A stretch of 64,000 nt of DNA, from contig JBDRRS010000013.1 of assembly GCA_043825615.1 (NCBI GenBank), positions 124,001 to 188,000 of the forward strand. Direction: 5' to 3'. The position numbers were made by a program, and so were the translations under genes. Below are positions 48,790-56,805 of the stretch, in pieces. The notes under the pieces were generated by a model. That model saw only the letters and a program-made list of their open reading frames with translations, ran no database searches and had not been told where the DNA came from. Source of the DNA: JBDRMV01 sp043825615. GTDB lineage: Bacteria; CG03. How positions within the stretch are numbered: position 1 is the first letter of the stretch; each line of letters begins with the position of its first letter.

Positions 48790-50163
48790 ATGGACTTGAT
48801 TATTAAAAACGGGAAGGTTGTGACTGCGCAAAAAACAGTTACGGCGGACATTGGTATTGAAAAGGGTAAAATAAAAGCAATCGGCAGAGACATAAAGCAC
48901 GGGAGAAAAGTCATTGACGCAAAAGGGAAATATGTTTTCCCGGGCGGAATTGACATGCATGTTCATTTGAATCTCTTTTTCTGCGGGACATATTCCGAAA
49001 ACTGGGATACCGCAACGGCAGCGGCTGCATGCGGGGGTCTGACAACGTTCATTGATTATGCGATTCAGTCAAAGGGGCAAACATTAAAGGCGGCGGTTGA
49101 GGCAAGAAAGGCGGATGCCGGAAGCAAAGTCTGTATTGACTATTCTCTGCACGGCGGGATAACCGACTGGAACGAAAGAACAAAAAAGGAAATGAATTAC
49201 TACACGAAGAACGGTATCCCCTCGTTTAAGATGTTCATGATTTACCGCAAACAGGGCTGGATGGCGGACGACGGGATTTTATTCTCCGCTCTTGAAGAAA
49301 CAAAAAAAACAGGAGCGACAATTATGGTTCACGCCGAAAGCGCGTTTGTCCTTGATATGCTTATTGACAGGTACCAGCCGATGGCAAAGAAACTGGGCGC
49401 ATGGGGTCATGCCGTTTCCCGGCCCTGTTTCACTGAATATGAAGCCATCCAGCGGGCAATCACCTGGGCCGAAATAACGGGCGGCCGGCTTTATATCGTG
49501 CATATGTCGACGGGCGAGGGAGCTGACGCGGTAAAAGCGGGACAAAAAAAAGGCGTCAATGTCTGGGCTGAAACATGCCCCCAGTACCTGCTTTTAACCG
49601 AAGAGGTGTTTAAAAGAAAAGACGGGCATCTTTATGCCACCTGCCCCCAGATAAAAAAGAGGCACGACCTTGAAAGGTTATGGAAGGGTTTACAGGGCGG
49701 AGAAATCGGGGTTTTAGCCACCGATACCTGCACCTTTACCAGAAAGCAGAAAGCCCTGTGGGAAGGAGATTTTACCAAGATTCCTTACGGCCTGCCGGGC
49801 ATGGAAACTCTTGTTCCCGTGATGTACACCGCGGGGGTGGGAAAGAAAAAACTCTCTTTAAACAGGTTTGTTGCGCTTACTTCCACAAACCCCGCTAAAC
49901 TCTTCGGTATGTACCCGAAAAAAGGCACGATTGCAAAAGGAAGCGACGCGGACATCGTAATCTTCAACCCGAAGAAAAAAGTAACGGTTGATTATAAAAA
50001 ACTTGCGACCAACTGCGACTGGTCGCCGTTCCAGGGGATGAAACTGACCGGCTATCCGGAGATAACCATCTCCAGGGGCGAGATTATAGCCCGGGACGGA
50101 AAATTTGTGGGTAAGGTCGGCAGAGGTCGGTTCGTGCCGAGAAAACCCGGAGGGAAACTTTAA
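48790..50163 (+). CDS. Dihydropyrimidinase (hydantoinase family)
   Basis: A 457-residue cyclic amidohydrolase that opens dihydrouracil to N-carbamoyl-beta-alanine. The binuclear metal site is complete: His57 and His59 in DMHVHL, Lys147 (to be carboxylated) in SFKMFM, His181 in MVHAES, His238 in YIVHMS and Asp312 in ATDTCTF. The start is ATG at 48790 behind AGGAGG; the longer frame from 48772 is within the heptamer-repeat leader. A hydantoinase activity is the alternative, but the pathway context is clear. Confidence 0.93.
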   Translation: MDLIIKNGKVVTAQKTVTADIGIEKGKIKAIGRDIKHGRKVIDAKGKYVFPGGIDMHVHLNLFFCGTYSENWDTATAAAACGGLTTFIDYAIQSKGQTLKAAVEARKADAGSKVCIDYSLHGGITDWNERTKKEMNYYTKNGIPSFKMFMIYRKQGWMADDGILFSALEETKKTGATIMVHAESAFVLDMLIDRYQPMAKKLGAWGHAVSRPCFTEYEAIQRAITWAEITGGRLYIVHMSTGEGADAVKAGQKKGVNVWAETCPQYLLLTEEVFKRKDGHLYATCPQIKKRHDLERLWKGLQGGEIGVLATDTCTFTRKQKALWEGDFTKIPYGLPGMETLVPVMYTAGVGKKKLSLNRFVALTSTNPAKLFGMYPKKGTIAKGSDADIVIFNPKKKVTVDYKKLATNCDWSPFQGMKLTGYPEITISRGEIIARDGKFVGKVGRGRFVPRKPGGKL

Positions 50164-50174
50164 AGAACAACGGG

Positions 50175-50223
50175 AAACGTGCAGCGTGTAATGTGAAACG
50201 TGAGACGTAAGAGGTGTGATGTT
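50175..50223 (+). repeat. Heptamer tandem repeat, AACGTG type
   Basis: About seven consecutive degenerate 7-base units (aaacgtg, cagcgtg, taatgtg, aaacgtg, agacgta, agaggtg, tgatgtt) fill most of the gap between dihydropyrimidinase and aminotransferase genes, ending shortly before the Shine-Dalgarno AGGAGG. Confidence 0.75.
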
Positions 50224-50240
50224 AGATAGGAGGTTACAAA

Positions 50241-51557
50241 ATGGCAGATGAAAAAAGGTTGAGCAGTGCGGAAATCCGGGATAAGAGGGAGCAGTTTTTA
50301 ATGCCGGCGTATATGACTTATTTCAAAGACCCGGTGCATATTGTCAAAGGGGAAATGGCATATCTCTACGACGATAAAGGGAAAAAGTATCTTGATGCGT
50401 TCTCTGCTGTGGTAACAATTTCAGTCGGGCACTGTCATCCCGACATTATCCCCGAAGTACAGAAACAGGTCGGTACCCTTCAGCATGCTACCACTCTTTA
50501 CTACACGGAATCTCTTGTAAAACTGGCGGAAAAACTTGCTTCCATCATGCCCGGAAAGTTACAGAAATCATTTTTTACCAACTCCGGCGCGGAAGCGAAT
50601 GAGATGGCCGCTGTGGTTGCAAAAAATTATACAAAAAGACACGAGTTTATTGCGCTGCAGCATGCATTCCACGGAAGAACTCTTCTGGCAATGACTCTAA
50701 CGGGGCAAAGTCTCTGGCGTCATTCAGTACCGTATGTTTTCGGAGTGAATCATGCTCCCGCGGCATACTGCTACCGCTGTCCGATGGGGCTGACCTATCC
50801 CGCCTGTGATATGAAATGCGCTTATGCCGTGGAAGATATTATCAAATATTCCACTTCGGGCAGGATTGCGGCAATGATAGCGGAACCGATTATGGGATTC
50901 GGAGGCGTGATTACTCCGCCGAAAGAATACTTCAAGATTGTCGCCGGCATCGTGCACAAATACGGCGGTCTTTTAATTACCGACGAGGTTCAGACCGGGT
51001 TCGGCAGGACGGGTGAAAAATGGTTCGGCATAGAACATTGGGATGTTGTTCCCGATATGATTACGATGGCAAAAGGCATGGGGAACGGAATACCCATCGG
51101 CGGAGTGACGACAACTCCCGAGATTGCCGAATCGCACCGGGGGCTGGTGCATTTTTCCACGTACGGCGGAAACCCTGTTTCCACCACCCAGGCGCGTCTT
51201 GTAATCGAAACAATCGAAAAGCGCGACTATCGTAAAAATACAAAAGTCCTCGGCGATTATCTCAAAGAGAAATTTCTGGGTCTTCAGGAAAAACACAAAA
51301 TCATAGGCGATGTTCGGGGAATGGGTTTGATGCTCGGCCTTGAACTTGTAAGGGACAGGAAGACCAAAGAGCCCGCCGCAACGGAGATGCTTGAACTGAT
51401 GGATCTGTGTAAAGACAGCGGTCTTTTCATCGGTAAAGGCGCAATGGCGGGAAACGTAATACGGATAAAACCGCCGTTCTGCATTACCAAGGATGACGCC
51501 GACTTCATTGTCAAAGTTCTTGACGAGAACCTGGCAATTGTAGCGAAAAAAATATAA
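50241..51557 (+). CDS. Class III aminotransferase, likely beta-alanine (or alanine-glyoxylate) transaminase
   Basis: A 438-residue PLP enzyme. Landmarks: VSVGHCHPDIIPEV-like entry (TISVGHCHPDII), TNSGAEANEMA, HAFHGRT, ITDEVQTGFGRTG with the cofactor aspartate, and the Schiff-base lysine Lys278 in TMAKGMGNG. It resembles AGXT2-type enzymes, which use alanine, glyoxylate or beta-alanine. In this operon beta-alanine from uracil would be converted to malonate semialdehyde. An unusual cysteine set, YCYRCPMGLTYPACDMKC (177-193), lies between two conserved blocks and occurs in this subfamily. Confidence 0.9.
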   Translation: MADEKRLSSAEIRDKREQFLMPAYMTYFKDPVHIVKGEMAYLYDDKGKKYLDAFSAVVTISVGHCHPDIIPEVQKQVGTLQHATTLYYTESLVKLAEKLASIMPGKLQKSFFTNSGAEANEMAAVVAKNYTKRHEFIALQHAFHGRTLLAMTLTGQSLWRHSVPYVFGVNHAPAAYCYRCPMGLTYPACDMKCAYAVEDIIKYSTSGRIAAMIAEPIMGFGGVITPPKEYFKIVAGIVHKYGGLLITDEVQTGFGRTGEKWFGIEHWDVVPDMITMAKGMGNGIPIGGVTTTPEIAESHRGLVHFSTYGGNPVSTTQARLVIETIEKRDYRKNTKVLGDYLKEKFLGLQEKHKIIGDVRGMGLMLGLELVRDRKTKEPAATEMLELMDLCKDSGLFIGKGAMAGNVIRIKPPFCITKDDADFIVKVLDENLAIVAKKI

Positions 51558-51718
51558 TCACCGTTTTACACGCCGGGTTTAAACATCCTTAATTTGTCTA
51601 TGATGAGGCATAACCGCCCCTGATTATTAAACCGGAATTAAATCAAGTTTTTTGCGGATAATGTTAACCATGATAATGCGATATTGCTCCTTCGCACGCC
51701 CAAAGTCATGGGCGGGAG

Positions 51719-52966
51719 TTATTTTGATACAGGCGGGATTACAGGTTTCTTATTTTTTACTTCTTTGTATTTAATCATTGGCGGGTCGGAAACAGGACAG
51801 ATAAAAGAACATATCATGCAGCTTACGCATTTTTTTTCGTCCTGAACAGGCCTTCGTTTTTCACCATCCCATTCAAGACACTGCCCGCCTGCATCCTGAC
51901 AGACAATATAACACTGTCCGCACCCGATACAGCGGTCAAGGTCATATTCCGCAATTCCCTGGCGCTTTAAATCAAAAGCATCAGTCGGATGAATATTGGG
52001 CAATGCCTTTCCAACAATATCCTTAACGTGCATATACCCCTTTTCCGTCATAAAATCCGAAAGACCTTCGCACATATCCTCAACAACTCTATGACCGTAA
52101 TGTATTACTCCTGTTGTAAGCTGCAGAATTGAAGCCCCGCACAATAAATATTCAACAGCATCAATCCAGGTCTCTATTCCCCCGCATCCCGCAAGAGGTA
52201 AATTCAACTCTTTGCACTGAGCCATTTCCGCAATAAACCTTAAACCTATTGGTTTTACCGCAGGTCCTGAAAAACCGCTTATTGCTCCTTTTCCAAAAAC
52301 ATTGGGTTCGGGAACATAATTATCAAGCCCAATCTCGGTAAGGCCCCGGACCGTGTTAATAGCAGTAATACCGTCTGCGCCGCCTTTTTTAGCAAACAAT
52401 GCCGGTTCGTTCATATCAGTAATGTTGGGAGTCATTTTTGCAAGAATTGGTATTTTTACAACTTTTCTTGCCGCAGCGGTAAATTTTTTCACAAGGTCAA
52501 AAGCCTGCCCGACTTTCATTCCCGAACCTTCAACAGTCATATGGGGACAGGAAAAGTTAAGTTCAAGCATATCCGAACCCGCATCTTCGGACATTTTTGC
52601 AAGGTCAACCCATTCCTGCTCTGAGAAACCCATAATACTTGTTACAACAGGATGTTTGGGCCAGTGTTTTTTCAGATATTTGATATCCAGTAAATTATCT
52701 TTAAGGGGCCTGTCGGTTGTCTGTTCAACATTTTGAAGACCGACTAACTTTTTACTTCCGTAATTATATTTTGCCATTCTTGGAGACGGGTGTATAATTT
52801 TTGTCTTATCAATAACAAGCGTCTTATATGCAACGCCTCCAAACCCATGCTCAAATGCTCTTGCGATCATTTCCGCAGTATTGGAAACGGGCGAAGAAGA
52901 TAATAAAAACGGCGTAGGGAACTTAACTCCGCACATCCGGATACTCAAATCTTTTAATTCAGACAT
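51719..52966 (-). CDS. preA: Dihydropyrimidine dehydrogenase subunit PreA
   Basis: A 415-residue catalytic subunit that reduces uracil or thymine to the dihydro form. The FMN TIM barrel (about 5-310) is of the dihydroorotate-dehydrogenase type, with FPTPFLLSSSPVSNTAEMI, LELNFSCPHMTVEGSGMKVG and the substrate-site loop TAINTVRGLTEIGLDN. The C-terminal ferredoxin domain has CIGCGQCYIVCQDAGGQC and CVSCMICSFICPVSDPP. The N-terminus overlaps the end of preT by 13 bases. It completes the first step of the pathway whose later genes are on the opposite strand. Confidence 0.94.
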   Translation of the reverse strand: MSELKDLSIRMCGVKFPTPFLLSSSPVSNTAEMIARAFEHGFGGVAYKTLVIDKTKIIHPSPRMAKYNYGSKKLVGLQNVEQTTDRPLKDNLLDIKYLKKHWPKHPVVTSIMGFSEQEWVDLAKMSEDAGSDMLELNFSCPHMTVEGSGMKVGQAFDLVKKFTAAARKVVKIPILAKMTPNITDMNEPALFAKKGGADGITAINTVRGLTEIGLDNYVPEPNVFGKGAISGFSGPAVKPIGLRFIAEMAQCKELNLPLAGCGGIETWIDAVEYLLCGASILQLTTGVIHYGHRVVEDMCEGLSDFMTEKGYMHVKDIVGKALPNIHPTDAFDLKRQGIAEYDLDRCIGCGQCYIVCQDAGGQCLEWDGEKRRPVQDEKKCVSCMICSFICPVSDPPMIKYKEVKNKKPVIPPVSK

Positions 52967-54246
52967 TTGATTATTTTTTTTGCCGCTTCTTTCCCGTCAT
53001 GAACAGCCTCTGCGACAAGAGCAGGCCCTCTTACAATATCCCCGCCGGCAAAAATATTTTTATCCGTAGTGGAGACCCCGTCTTTTTTTGCATTTATCAG
53101 GTTATTGCTTTTGTATTTAATTCCCGGACACAAATTTTTAATTCCAGGAGCCGGTCCTGAGCCGATAGCCATAACAACTGCTTTAACTTTCAGATTAAAT
53201 TCTGTCCCCGATACTTCCTTAATATTTGACGGGATAAATAAATCCGGTTTGACCCATTCGGTTTCGGTTCCCTTTATTCCCGCAACAGAACCTCCGTCGC
53301 CGACGATTCCCTTTACCTGGCTTTGCGGTTTAATGATAACAAAATTATCTCTCGCCGTTTCAAGGTCGTCTTTTGAAGCAGGTATTTCCGCCAGACCTTC
53401 CAGACAGATGCAATATACTTTTCTTGAACCAAGTTCTTTACAGGAGTTAGCCACATCCATCGCTACCGAACCGCCGCCGATTACGGCAACATTTTTATTC
53501 TTAACCATTGAGGTAATTTTTTTTCTATTGCCGTTACGGATGGACTCTAAAAACTCCGTGGCGGTTATTACATTTTTTAAACCGGAACCGGGTATCCTGA
53601 TTTTATAAGGATTCCATAAACCGGTTGCTATAAAAACCGCTTTAAATCCTTTTTTTCTAAGATTATTGACACCATTAGTTCCTATTTTTGAATTACATTT
53701 GATTTTAACACCGAGCATTTTAATATCTTTAATTTCTCTATCAAGAAATTTAGAATTCAATCTGAATTCGGGAATACCATACCGCAGCACACCGCCTGGC
53801 TCTTTTTTTTCTTCAAAAATAGTTACCTTAAATCCTGCTTTAGCCAGTTCGGCGCCGCAGGATAGCCCCGCGGGGCCTGAGCCGATTATTGCGACTTCCG
53901 ATTTTTTGCCAGTCTCGGTTTTAAGAGGTTTAAAACCTGTTTCCCAGCCGTATTCAATTAAAAATCTCTGTAATTTTCCTATTTCAACCGGCCTGTCAAT
54001 TTCAGTTGCGCTGCATGCTTTCTGGCAGGTCTTTTCAGTCGGACAGACAACTCCGCAGACCCCGCCTAAAATATTATTTTCTTTTATAGTTCTTATCGCG
54101 CCCTTGATATTTCTAAGATGCAGTTTCCTGATAAAAGTTCCGGGGTCAGTGTCGGCAGGACACTCTTTTGAGCAGGGGGCGTCATGACACAACAAGCATC
54201 TTTGCGCTTCTGTAAAAGCCTGAGCAAGTGTTAAATTCGGTTTCAT
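52954..54246 (-). CDS. preT: Dihydropyrimidine dehydrogenase subunit PreT
   Basis: A 430-residue FAD/iron-sulfur subunit delivering electrons from NAD(P)H to PreA. The N-terminal cysteine-rich domain has CLLCHDAPCSKECPADTD and GGVCGVVCPTEKTCQKAC. FAD-binding GSGPAGLSCGAELAKAGFKV (about 117-136) and the later NAD(P)-site GGGSVAMDVANSCKELG and GGDIVRGPALVAEAVHDGK follow. It resembles the small chain of glutamate synthase too, but the overlap with preA settles the identity. It is the first gene of a two-gene operon. Confidence 0.93.
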   Translation of the reverse strand: MKPNLTLAQAFTEAQRCLLCHDAPCSKECPADTDPGTFIRKLHLRNIKGAIRTIKENNILGGVCGVVCPTEKTCQKACSATEIDRPVEIGKLQRFLIEYGWETGFKPLKTETGKKSEVAIIGSGPAGLSCGAELAKAGFKVTIFEEKKEPGGVLRYGIPEFRLNSKFLDREIKDIKMLGVKIKCNSKIGTNGVNNLRKKGFKAVFIATGLWNPYKIRIPGSGLKNVITATEFLESIRNGNRKKITSMVKNKNVAVIGGGSVAMDVANSCKELGSRKVYCICLEGLAEIPASKDDLETARDNFVIIKPQSQVKGIVGDGGSVAGIKGTETEWVKPDLFIPSNIKEVSGTEFNLKVKAVVMAIGSGPAPGIKNLCPGIKYKSNNLINAKKDGVSTTDKNIFAGGDIVRGPALVAEAVHDGKEAAKKIIKCLN

Positions 54247-54265
54247 CTAATTTGCTCCAATATTT

Positions 54266-54293
54266 ATTATATAAAAAACGTAAAATTAGTCAA
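54266..54293 (-). promoter_or_regulatory. Promoter of preT-preA
   Basis: Minus strand TTGACT (54293-54288), 16-base spacer, TATAAT (54271-54266); 19 bases with TTGGAG as ribosome site lead to the ATG at 54246. Confidence 0.8.
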
Positions 54294-54427
54294 TCCCTGC
54301 TTTTGCGATTTTGGAAGTAATTTTGGAATTGTTGTTTTTACGCGCTGTTTTTGGTTTATCTGAAATTTTTCAAAAACCGTTTTCCCCGAACCCGCCGGTC
54401 TGATAATCTGCGGCTGAAGATTGCCGG

Positions 54428-54904
54428 CTAATTAAAAGATGAGCCTATCCAGTCGCCGATATAATGGGTTATGATTATGACTACCAGCGCAATGCCCAGA
54501 TGTTCCGCCACCACTTGCCAGGTTTTTGTTTTCTGGCCGTGGCCGAGGTAAAAACTGAAGATACATAGCAGGGATAGGCCCCAAACGATGCTTATAATAA
54601 CCGCGGCGGATAGTTGAAACATCAGGAGCGGGACAATAAATGTCAATGCAAAAATAAATTTGGTCAGGAAAGTAGAAATTGTCGCTTCCCATATTTCTTT
54701 TGACGTGTGCTTGTTCTCCGATTCTTCAGAGACATGAATACCCAGCGCGTCCGAAAATGCGTCCGCTATTGCTATTGTTAATATACCGCCGATAACCACG
54801 GACTTTGAATGAGTGCCGGAATGTAATCCTACCATTAATCCAAGTGTTGTAATTATTCCGGAGGTTAAGCCGAAACTAAAACCTGTTTTTAGAGAATGTT
54901 TCAT
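54428..54904 (-). CDS. VIT/CCC1-like membrane protein
   Basis: A 158-residue protein with about four to five membrane segments. The N-terminal stretch GFSFGLTSGIITTLGLMVGL and IGGILTIAIADAFSDALGIHVSEESENK resembles the VIT1/CCC1 family of iron/manganese transporters. It is shorter than typical members (about 230 residues), so a transport function is uncertain. The ATG at 54904 is in a region with no clear promoter. Confidence 0.65.
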   Translation of the reverse strand: MKHSLKTGFSFGLTSGIITTLGLMVGLHSGTHSKSVVIGGILTIAIADAFSDALGIHVSEESENKHTSKEIWEATISTFLTKFIFALTFIVPLLMFQLSAAVIISIVWGLSLLCIFSFYLGHGQKTKTWQVVAEHLGIALVVIIITHYIGDWIGSSFN

Positions 54905-54940
54905 TATTCAATGATTTAATTTTACCGCACGGACTGCAAT

Positions 54941-55267
54941 TTACCCTTTTTTGAGTTCATTGCGAAGCCAGATCAGGTACTCTTTATTGCCAGCGACGAT
55001 AGGTACGGCAATTATCTCCGGTATCTCGTACGGGTGCATCTCTTTAATTGCGTTTTCCAGGTCGCCGTAAAGAGTCTTCCTGCTTTTAATGAGACACAGC
55101 CACTCCCCCGCCGTTTCCATGCCGCCTTTCCACCAATAGACGCTTGTGAGCGGTCCGATTATTTGAACACAACCCGCCAGGCGCTTTTCAACCAGCGTTT
55201 TGGCAATTTTTTCGGCGTCTTCTTTTTTCTCCGTCGTCGTAGAAACCTGTATATATTCTTCTGCCAT
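54941..55267 (-). CDS. cutA: CutA1-like divalent-cation tolerance protein
   Basis: A 108-residue small trimeric protein with the family's conserved lines: IQVSTTTEKKEDAEKIAKTLVEKRLAGCVQI, SVYWWKGGMETAGEWLCLIKSR and HPYEIPEIIAVPI. The function of CutA is not settled (copper tolerance in E. coli is the origin of the name). It follows hisF after four bases and is probably co-transcribed. Confidence 0.92.
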   Translation of the reverse strand: MAEEYIQVSTTTEKKEDAEKIAKTLVEKRLAGCVQIIGPLTSVYWWKGGMETAGEWLCLIKSRKTLYGDLENAIKEMHPYEIPEIIAVPIVAGNKEYLIWLRNELKKG

Positions 55268-55271
55268 TATG

Positions 55272-56030
55272 TTACATTCTTACGGGTATTCCCTTTTTTT
55301 TCAGGTACTGTTTCGTTCCGTTTATCGAAAAAGTCCCGTAGTGGAAAATTGATGCCGCAAGGGCGGCGTCGGCTTTCCCGGCTGTCAGCGCCTCAAACAG
55401 GTGTTCCGGTTTTCCCGCGCCTCCCGAAGCAATAACGGGAATACCGACCGCTTCGGATACCGCTTTTGTGAGTTCTATATCGTAGCCGTCCTGTGTTCCG
55501 TCACGGTCCATGCTTGTCAAAAGAATTTCACCCGCGCCGAGTTCCTCCGCTTTTTTTGCCCACGCGAGGGCATCTATGTTCGTTGCTTTTCTCCCGCCGT
55601 AAGTAAAGACAACCCATTTCCCGTCTTTGATTTTTTTGGCGTCGATTGCAACGACGATGCACTGGGCTCCGAAATTTCTGGAAGCATCCTCGACGAGACG
55701 CGGATTTTCCAAAGCGGCAGTGTTTATGGACACCTTGTCTGCCCCGGCTTTGAGAAGCGCTGAAATATCTTCGGGTTTTCTGATTCCGCCACCGACGGTC
55801 AGTGGAATGAACACGCGTTCGGCGGTTTTCCTGACAATCTCCAGCGTTGTTTTCCTTTTTTCAACAGAAGCGGTGATGTCGAGATAAACGATTTCATCGG
55901 CTCCTTCTTCAGCGTAAACTGCAGCCACCTCGACGGGGTCGCCTGCATCCTTCAGGTTTACGAAGTTGATTCCTTTTACGACGCGCCCGTCTTTTACGTC
56001 AAGGCAGGGAATTATTCTTTTCGCTAACAT
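55272..56030 (-). CDS. hisF: Imidazole glycerol phosphate synthase, cyclase subunit
   Basis: A 252-residue TIM-barrel enzyme of histidine synthesis; with HisH it makes imidazole glycerol phosphate and AICAR. It begins MLAKRIIPCLDVKDGRVVKG (catalytic Asp11), has LTVGGGIRKPEDISALLKAGADKVSIN and LLTSMDRDGTQDGYDIEL (second catalytic Asp), and VIASGGAGKPEHL. Length is exactly as usual. It overlaps hisH by 32 bases. Confidence 0.95.
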   Translation of the reverse strand: MLAKRIIPCLDVKDGRVVKGINFVNLKDAGDPVEVAAVYAEEGADEIVYLDITASVEKRKTTLEIVRKTAERVFIPLTVGGGIRKPEDISALLKAGADKVSINTAALENPRLVEDASRNFGAQCIVVAIDAKKIKDGKWVVFTYGGRKATNIDALAWAKKAEELGAGEILLTSMDRDGTQDGYDIELTKAVSEAVGIPVIASGGAGKPEHLFEALTAGKADAALAASIFHYGTFSINGTKQYLKKKGIPVRM

Positions 56031-56643
56031 TTTTTAAAAAGTTCCTTAAAACCCGCATCCCGTTCTTCCCGCTTTTTTCGGGATGGAACTGAACGCCCCA
56101 TATCTTATCTTTTATAACAGCCGACGTGAAGACCGTTCCGTATGAGGTCGCCGCCGAAATTATGTTATCCTCGTCCGGTTTGACATAGTAGGAGTGGTCA
56201 AAGTAGAAATAAGAATTGTCGGGAATTCCAGCAAACATTTTGCATTTTACATCTTGCATTTTTAATTTTATTTGGTTCCAGCCCATATGCGGGATTTTTA
56301 TGTCACCGGTAAATTTTTTTACTTTGCCTTTAACAATATCAAACCCCGCAGTGTTTCCGTGTTCCTCGCTTTCCGTAAAAAGGAGCTGGAGACCCAGGCA
56401 GATTCCCAGAAAGGGTTTCCCGCTCTTTATTTCTTTTACAAGATAAGGCAACAGCCCGAGTTTGTTTACATTCTCCATCCCCTTCCCGAAAGCTCCGACG
56501 CCCGGAAACACCACGCCCCGGGAGTTTGATATTTCCCCCGGTTTGTTTGTCACGACCACCCGCGCCCCGGATTCTTCCAGAGCTTTACTGACGCTCCTGA
56601 TGTTTCCGAGCCCGTAATCAACAACCGAAATTTCAACCGGCAT
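55999..56643 (-). CDS. hisH: Imidazole glycerol phosphate synthase, glutaminase subunit
   Basis: A 214-residue class I glutamine amidotransferase supplying ammonia to HisF. Catalytic Cys in FLGICLGLQLLF, His/Glu in WGVQFHPEKSG. The start is ATG at 56643 (MPVEISVVDYGLGN); the longer frame reads into the upstream tRNA gene. An unusual insert, KLKMQDVKCKM (between HMGWNQI and FAGIPD), is encoded by degenerate 7-base repeats AAAATGC/AAGATGT and replaces the usual variable loop. Confidence 0.93.
   Translation of the reverse strand: MPVEISVVDYGLGNIRSVSKALEESGARVVVTNKPGEISNSRGVVFPGVGAFGKGMENVNKLGLLPYLVKEIKSGKPFLGICLGLQLLFTESEEHGNTAGFDIVKGKVKKFTGDIKIPHMGWNQIKLKMQDVKCKMFAGIPDNSYFYFDHSYYVKPDEDNIISAATSYGTVFTSAVIKDKIWGVQFHPEKSGKNGMRVLRNFLKNVSEKNNSLP
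56232..56268 (-). repeat. Heptamer tandem repeat inside hisH (AAAATGC type)
   Basis: On the minus strand four or more adjacent 7-base units (AAAATGC, AAGATGT, AAAATGC, AAAATGT) run in frame through hisH. The reverse of the same unit is repeated before meaB at 25948-26000. Confidence 0.7.
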
Positions 56644-56667
56644 ATAGCCCCCATTCAGGAAATTAAA

Positions 56668-56738
56668 AGCGGGTGAGGGGAATCGGACCCCCGTTACCAG
56701 CTTGGGAAGCTGGTGTTCTACCATTGAACCACACCCGC
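56668..56738 (-). tRNA. tRNA-Gly (anticodon TCC)
   Basis: Cloverleaf on the minus strand: acceptor GCGGGTG (56738-56732) pairs with CACCCGC (56675-56669); D-arm with TGGTTCAATGGTAGAAC; anticodon stem CCAGC/GCTGG around loop TTCCCAA giving TCC; T-arm CGGGGGTCCGATTCCCCT-like with TTCGA-type loop variant CCGATTC. No CCA is encoded; discriminator base T. It lies between ftsW and hisH. Confidence 0.9.
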
Positions 56739-56805
56739 ATAAAAACCAAATATCAAAAATTAAATATTTCCTTACCGCCGTCAGGCAGGAAAAATCAAAA
56801 AACTT

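Noticed and set aside
51697..51716. Terminator hairpin for preA (CGCCCA/TGGGCG)
   Set aside because: A six-base stem exists but no T-tract follows on the minus strand, so the call is too weak.
56644..56724. Longer N-terminus for HisH
   Set aside because: The extension translates the tRNA-Gly gene.
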